Origin: Phallusia fumigata
Taxonomy: Eukaryota; Chordata; Ascidiacea; Phlebobranchia; Ascidiidae
Assembly (NCBI GenBank): GCA_008931825.1
Contig: QXVZ01008228.1
Location: forward strand, 1 to 20,054
Length of the DNA stretch: 20,054 bases
Direction of reading: 5' to 3'
The notes under the pieces were generated by a model that was not told the DNA's origin, searched no databases, and saw only the letters and a list, made by a program, of their open reading frames with translations. Positions 1 through 20,054 of this stretch are shown here, one piece after another; the stretch's first letter is position 1, and every line of letters begins with the position of its first letter. A program made the position numbers and the translations under genes.

Positions 1-1
1 G

Positions 2-160
2 GGGGCTCCTATACTACCACTCGTTCTAGGGAAAGAGAGTGGGGTTCGACAGGAAAAGAAACCACCGAAAGAAACCCTGCCGGATAGTTTCAGGGCGCCG
101 AAGGAAGATGCAACTCCAATACCTTCGTACCAGCCCATGTCGGTTTCTGTGACCACGTAG
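2..160 (+). CDS. Possible 3'-terminal coding exon of an unidentified upstream gene (partial)
   Basis: An open frame of 52 codons runs from the window edge to a TAG at 158-160. Base composition is clearly less AT-rich than the following kilobase, and the residues (Lys/Pro/Glu/Ser-rich, ending PMSVSVTT) look like a soluble hydrophilic C-terminal tail rather than random AT-rich translation. The other two forward frames hit stops sooner. I do not recognise the protein. It is not part of the BRWD/PHIP family and cannot continue into the BRWD exon at 1174. It could be the end of a neighbouring gene or a chance open frame. There is no start and no visible acceptor because the window cuts it. Confidence 0.3.
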   Translation, partial: GAPILPLVLGKESGVRQEKKPPKETLPDSFRAPKEDATPIPSYQPMSVSVTT

Positions 161-1173
161 CAAAAGACGGAACATTCTCGAAGATGTTCGGGGCTTTGTG
201 CAGTAAAAACTAGTCCCTATCGCATTATACCTTTTTTGAAGTATCTTCCACTAATTCAACCTTGTTCGTATTTTCCCTTTGCCGTCTTAGCGTGGCATAG
301 ACAACATTTAATGAGTCATGCTTGTTTGTTTGGCGGCAAAAAAACGTAGTTTTACAATGGACAATTACCAAGCAGTAAATAGCTTCACAGCGATTAAACA
401 GTAAACAACAGGTGACACTGAATGTCACGCATGGTGCATTACGCACAACAACTTTATCGTATTTACAAAGGGTTTTGTCGCAAGGGCCCACAAGAAAGGT
501 GGGCTGGGCGAATCTAGATGTCCACTATGTGCAAAGTGTTTGCTCTTTTGTTTGTTTCATTTTTATCCTCTGGGGCGGGCGGAACAACGATCCAATGCGT
601 TACCTCACAATGAGCCCGCCGCCCAGCTACCTGCTTCATTGCAGTTCCGTTGGAGCATTTTGTATTTCATTTATTCAAATTTTGAAATTGGTGAATTCAA
701 TTTGGGTCAACCCATCCCGTCCACTGGGTTGGAGCAACGCCGCTTAAGTTTCTTGCTCAGTAAAACACAAGTGACCGGAACAGGATTAGAACCCATAACC
801 CTAACCAGAACAAGGCAGTCATGCTGACAACTTACTTCACACAGGCGGGGTGTGTAACTAGGACTTCTGAAACATTTTTGTCTTGCGACACTGTGTGTAA
901 GAAATGTATATGTGACAACAAGTGTACAGTAAAACCGATATGCTTTAGTTTATTGTTAACCTTTCTGTACATTTTATTTCCTGGCATTTTGGAGCGTCTA
1001 CAAAATTACATCTTGCACCGCAAATGGGTCAATCTATAGTTAAATCTATAACATTTATTGCCCAGTAGACGAACACGCTCATTTTGATTTATGAAATGGG
1101 TCTATTTTATTACACCACAAACGACTATTGATCGCAACATGAGTTTTTAAGCACTACCTTACTTGTTTTATAG
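161..1173. other. Non-coding stretch before the first recognised BRWD exon
   Basis: I see no exon here that fits the missing N-terminal WD repeats of BRWD/PHIP. Open frames are AT-rich translations without recognisable motifs. The stretch contains a small perfect hairpin (GTGACA / TGTCAC, about 411-427) and a probable minus-strand SINE (about 690-870). Its 3' end is the intron that closes at the TAG acceptor at 1171-1173. Confidence 0.6.
690..870 (-). repeat. Probable tRNA-derived SINE, minus strand
   Basis: On the minus strand, positions 793-783 read GGTTCTAATCC, one step away from the RNA polymerase III B box (GGTTCGANTCC). About 20-60 bases downstream (769-733) lies GAGCAAG..ACTTAA..GTTGCTCC, a motif I recall from the body of tRNA-derived SINEs in many animals, followed by CCAACCCAGTGG. 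Head and body are in the expected order. The A box is degenerate and I could not define the ends, so the limits are approximate. Not long enough or intact enough to be a functional tRNA. Confidence 0.45.
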
Positions 1174-18094
<16,921 letters not shown>

Positions 18095-18622
18095 NAAAAA
18101 AACTTCTGAAACCAAACGTATCCCGAACTTGTTGTGCATTAAACAAATGGTCATTATAGGATCATACAACGATTATGTAAACTAGAAAACTGAGACTGAC
18201 GCCCGATTTGCACGGCCTATGATACGGTGTCGAGCAGATACATTGTTCCGAGGCTCCCAAACTACGGTGGTGCCAATTCGAAGCTCCGTATGAAAGTAGT
18301 GTTTACATGTGTAGGCTTTCTAAATAATCTTTCATGGGCATTTGTTGAAGCTTATCACACAATAAATTATAAATTCAGCCGAAATATTTAATTTCTATGT
18401 CCAAATAACTTGGTATTAGGGGCACAATGGGTTTGTACCGACCTCAAAGATTTAGACTACTTGGAGGCCCTTGCCAATTTGCCAACAATCTCAAAATGTG
18501 CTTCACAGACGAAGACTTAATTTCGGAGGTATTAGGTCCCCGTGGCATTTTCGGCAGGAAAGTCAATCGCCCCGCCCCAAACACCGAGGCAATCAATTTG
18601 ATCGATACAAGTGGGAATTTAC
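18095..18622. other. Gap character, probable BRWD 3' UTR, and intergenic/intronic sequence
   Basis: Between the BRWD coding end (+) and the M13 peptidase exon (-). Unlike the other n characters, the one at 18095 is not flanked by repeated sequence. I see no further BRWD motif and no clear last exon for the M13 gene. An open frame from 18427 on the + strand is largely the antisense of the M13 exon. Confidence 0.55.
18361..18366 (+). terminator. Candidate poly(A) signal AATAAA for the BRWD gene
   Basis: AATAAA lies 267 bases after the last readable BRWD codon and before the convergent M13 exon. This is a reasonable place for the BRWD transcript to end, provided the n at 18095 hides little sequence. 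No other AATAAA occurs between 18096 and 18622. Confidence 0.45.
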
Positions 18623-19426
18623 CTGAACTTGCCAGGGCTGTGGACGTCAGTTTTAATAGAATCTTTAGCAGCTTCTGGTCTGTAGTGTCCACATCTTACC
18701 TGAACCCCAAAAGCAAATATTATGTCAAGAGTTCTCTTCGTACACAAAGTTAGAAGTTAAATGAAAGCAGACCAACCAATGATTTAATCAAACACGCAAT
18801 GTTAGTACAAAAAGTGGTTTGTGCAAACGACTTGTATTCGTAAGTCGTGGGTTCGAATTTTGTCCAGTGGCGTGGCCAGCCGAATATTTGGATGAGGGTG
18901 GATTACATGGTTTTGCAGCGAACAATAATGTTGATTGCTGGGTAGAGCTGATTGTTACTTAAAATAGTTTTTGTTAATTTTATTTTAGTTTTAATGGTGT
19001 CCTTTCTGATTGTGCCTAACTAAAATTAGGATGGAGATCATAGATAACAAGTCGTTTTTTAAGGAAAAACTAAGTTTTTAGGGGAAGGCATATATCCTTT
19101 TGATTCCGTCTGAGCCCTTTTTTAGCAAGAGTTTTTTAGTTCCATTGTTTTATCACAGTTTGAAAGATAAACTGTTTAACATACAGCCAAGCGTTGTTCC
19201 ACCCACCAAAATTACAACTTTGCGGGCGGATTCCATAAAAATTTGCGGAAAGGTTCGACCTTGTGCTAACCAAAACTAACTGTAAACCCCAATTTGTGAA
19301 TATATTGTGTTAAAAGTTGCAGAAACTAACGTTTGCGTAACCGACGAAGAACATTTGATCGTTGTTGAGAGGTATTCCAGGTAGTGGCATTTCCTGCCCT
19401 TTGTCGACAATCCATTGCTTGTAAGC
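18623..19426 (-). CDS. M13 (neprilysin/ECE-type) metallopeptidase, two C-terminal exons
   Basis: Minus-strand gene with exons 19426-19331 (96 nt, 32 codons, phase 0/0) and 18699-18623 (77 nt, phase 0 in, 2 out). The first encodes [31 protein letters not shown]; the second VRCGHYRPE, then [14 protein letters not shown]. Human neprilysin has the same order (AYRAYQNYI.., [41 protein letters not shown]). Acceptors are ctatttccacag and ggggttcag, donors gttagt and gtaaat. The family are zinc ectopeptidases, mostly type II membrane proteins that cleave small peptides. The zinc-binding HExxH and ExxxD exons lie upstream, off the window. The usual VWC reads VRC here. The last exon (VIG…C..W) was not found. 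I cannot choose between neprilysin and ECE subfamilies. Confidence 0.85.
18797..18880 (+). repeat. tRNA-like sequence (tRNA pseudogene or SINE head)
   Basis: GGGTTCGAAT (18849-18858) matches a B box. Upstream, TTAGTACAAAAAGTGGTTTG (18802-18821) resembles a D arm/A box, and GACTT..AAGTC (18829-18846) can pair as an anticodon-type stem with an 8-base loop. The T arm and acceptor stem do not pair well, so it is not a functional tRNA. It lies in the intron between the two M13 exons. Confidence 0.35.
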
Positions 19427-20054
19427 CTGTGGAAATAGCATAAAGGGAAGTAGCACTGCTGATAATACGTCGTACGTAGCCAAAAGGCCGAAATTTTTGC
19501 GTGCATGTAACACAACTTGCTTCACAATCGATAGAAAGATGCTGCTGGTAAACAAAATTTGCGGTTTGAGTTATCCTAATTACAAAAATCGTTTTACACC
19601 CAGCTAGTGAAAAGTGGGTATGTTTCATAATTGCAAATAGGTATCTGTTTGAATGGAATCCTTAAAATTTATGTCTAGAAGGCAACAANGGGAAGTAGCA
19701 CTGCTGATAATACGTCGTACGTAGCCAAAAGGCCGAAATTTTTGCGTGCATGTAACACAACTTGCTTCACAATCGATAGAAAGATGCTGCTGGTAAACAA
19801 AATTTGCGGTTTGAGTTATCCTAATTACAAAAATCGTTTTACACCCAGCTAGTGAAAAGTGGGTATGTTTCATAATTGCAAATAGGTATCTGTTTGAATG
19901 GAATCCTTAAAATTTATGTCTAGAAGGCAACAATACATTGTTGTACACGATATTGTCACTGGAGAGGATTATTGTACAACACAAGGCGATCGAGATAGTT
20001 CGACCATAAATACTCAAATAGCCAATATTAAAACTGTTAACAGATAACGAGAAC
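19427..20054. other. Probable intron of the M13 gene, with an assembly repeat
   Basis: On the minus strand this is upstream of the acceptor for the 19426-19331 exon. I see no preceding M13 exon (no GENIADNGG-type motif). It contains the 244-bp duplication around the n at 19689. A + strand open stretch from about 19922 to a TAA near 20046 has no recognisable family. Confidence 0.5.
19445..19933 (+). repeat. 244-bp exact duplication around n at 19689 (contig overlap)
   Basis: 19445-19688 and 19690-19933 are the same, abutting the n on both sides. The M13 exon (19331-19426) is just outside, so it is not doubled. Same interpretation as at 3937. Confidence 0.9.

Noticed and set aside
412..747. 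111-codon open frame before the BRWD exons
   Set aside because: Unusual composition (Cys, Phe, Trp rich), no motif, and it overlaps the probable SINE body. Not taken as coding.
18457..18489. Minus-strand IVGKLARASK-stop, reminiscent of the M13 VIG.L tail
   Set aside because: No acceptor gives the needed phase and a stop codon follows after ten codons. Likely coincidence, though a decayed exon is not excluded.
18427..18753. 108-codon + strand open frame as a separate gene
   Set aside because: Its second half is antisense to the well-supported M13 exon (18623-18699), and it has no family I recognise.
19922..20048. Short + strand open frame at the right edge
   Set aside because: About 40 codons, no recognisable motif, within the probable M13 intron.

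Overview
This window is animal nuclear DNA. It is AT-rich outside exons, has many short exons with GT-AG introns of about 250-770 bp, and the encoded proteins belong to animal families. The compact intron-rich layout, the BRWD/PHIP-type gene and the unusually strong allelic divergence in one region fit an invertebrate chordate such as a sea squirt (Ciona-like). That organism call is inference, at about 0.5 confidence; an animal nuclear genome is near certain.

Almost the whole window (1174-18094, + strand) is one gene: a bromodomain and WD-repeat protein of the BRWD1/BRWD3/PHIP family. I could place 28 exons by eye, all with consistent splice phases. They sum to 4551 nt (1517 codons) with no internal stop. 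The order is the last WD40 repeats (1174-4546), the conserved post-WD40 segment (4849-6795), a Ser/Asp-rich linker (7047-10888), the Tudor-like region (11093-13194), bromodomain 1 (13662-15001), bromodomain 2 (15506-16627) and a basic/acidic C-terminal tail (17005-18094). The first 250-300 residues expected for the family (N-terminal domain and first WD repeats) are not in the window.

The raw scaffold order is misleading. Four of the five single 'n' characters (3937, 7184, 8454, 19689) sit at junctions flanked by repeated sequence, so they look like contig ends that overlap but were never merged. The segment 7185-8453 is a second, polymorphic copy (probably the other haplotype) of 8688-10017. 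Read literally, the scaffold carries exon 5 twice, exon 11 three times (one cut short), exons 12 and 13 twice, and part of exon 10 twice. The real gene very probably has one of each.

At the right end, on the minus strand, two exons (19331-19426 and 18623-18699) encode part of the C-terminal catalytic domain of an M13 (neprilysin/endothelin-converting-enzyme type) metallopeptidase. It is convergent with the BRWD gene. Its last exon and all upstream exons are outside the window or lost in gaps.

At the left end, 2-160 is an open frame that may be the last exon of an unrelated + strand gene, and 161-1173 is non-coding with a probable minus-strand tRNA-derived SINE. I found no CRISPR array, rRNA, phage or bacterial mobile element, and no convincing new multi-gene system. 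The points most worth following are the mis-assembled haplotype block, a GC-AG intron near the BRWD 3' end, a canonical asparagine in bromodomain 2 where human PHIP has threonine, and a possible truncating alternative last exon after bromodomain 2.
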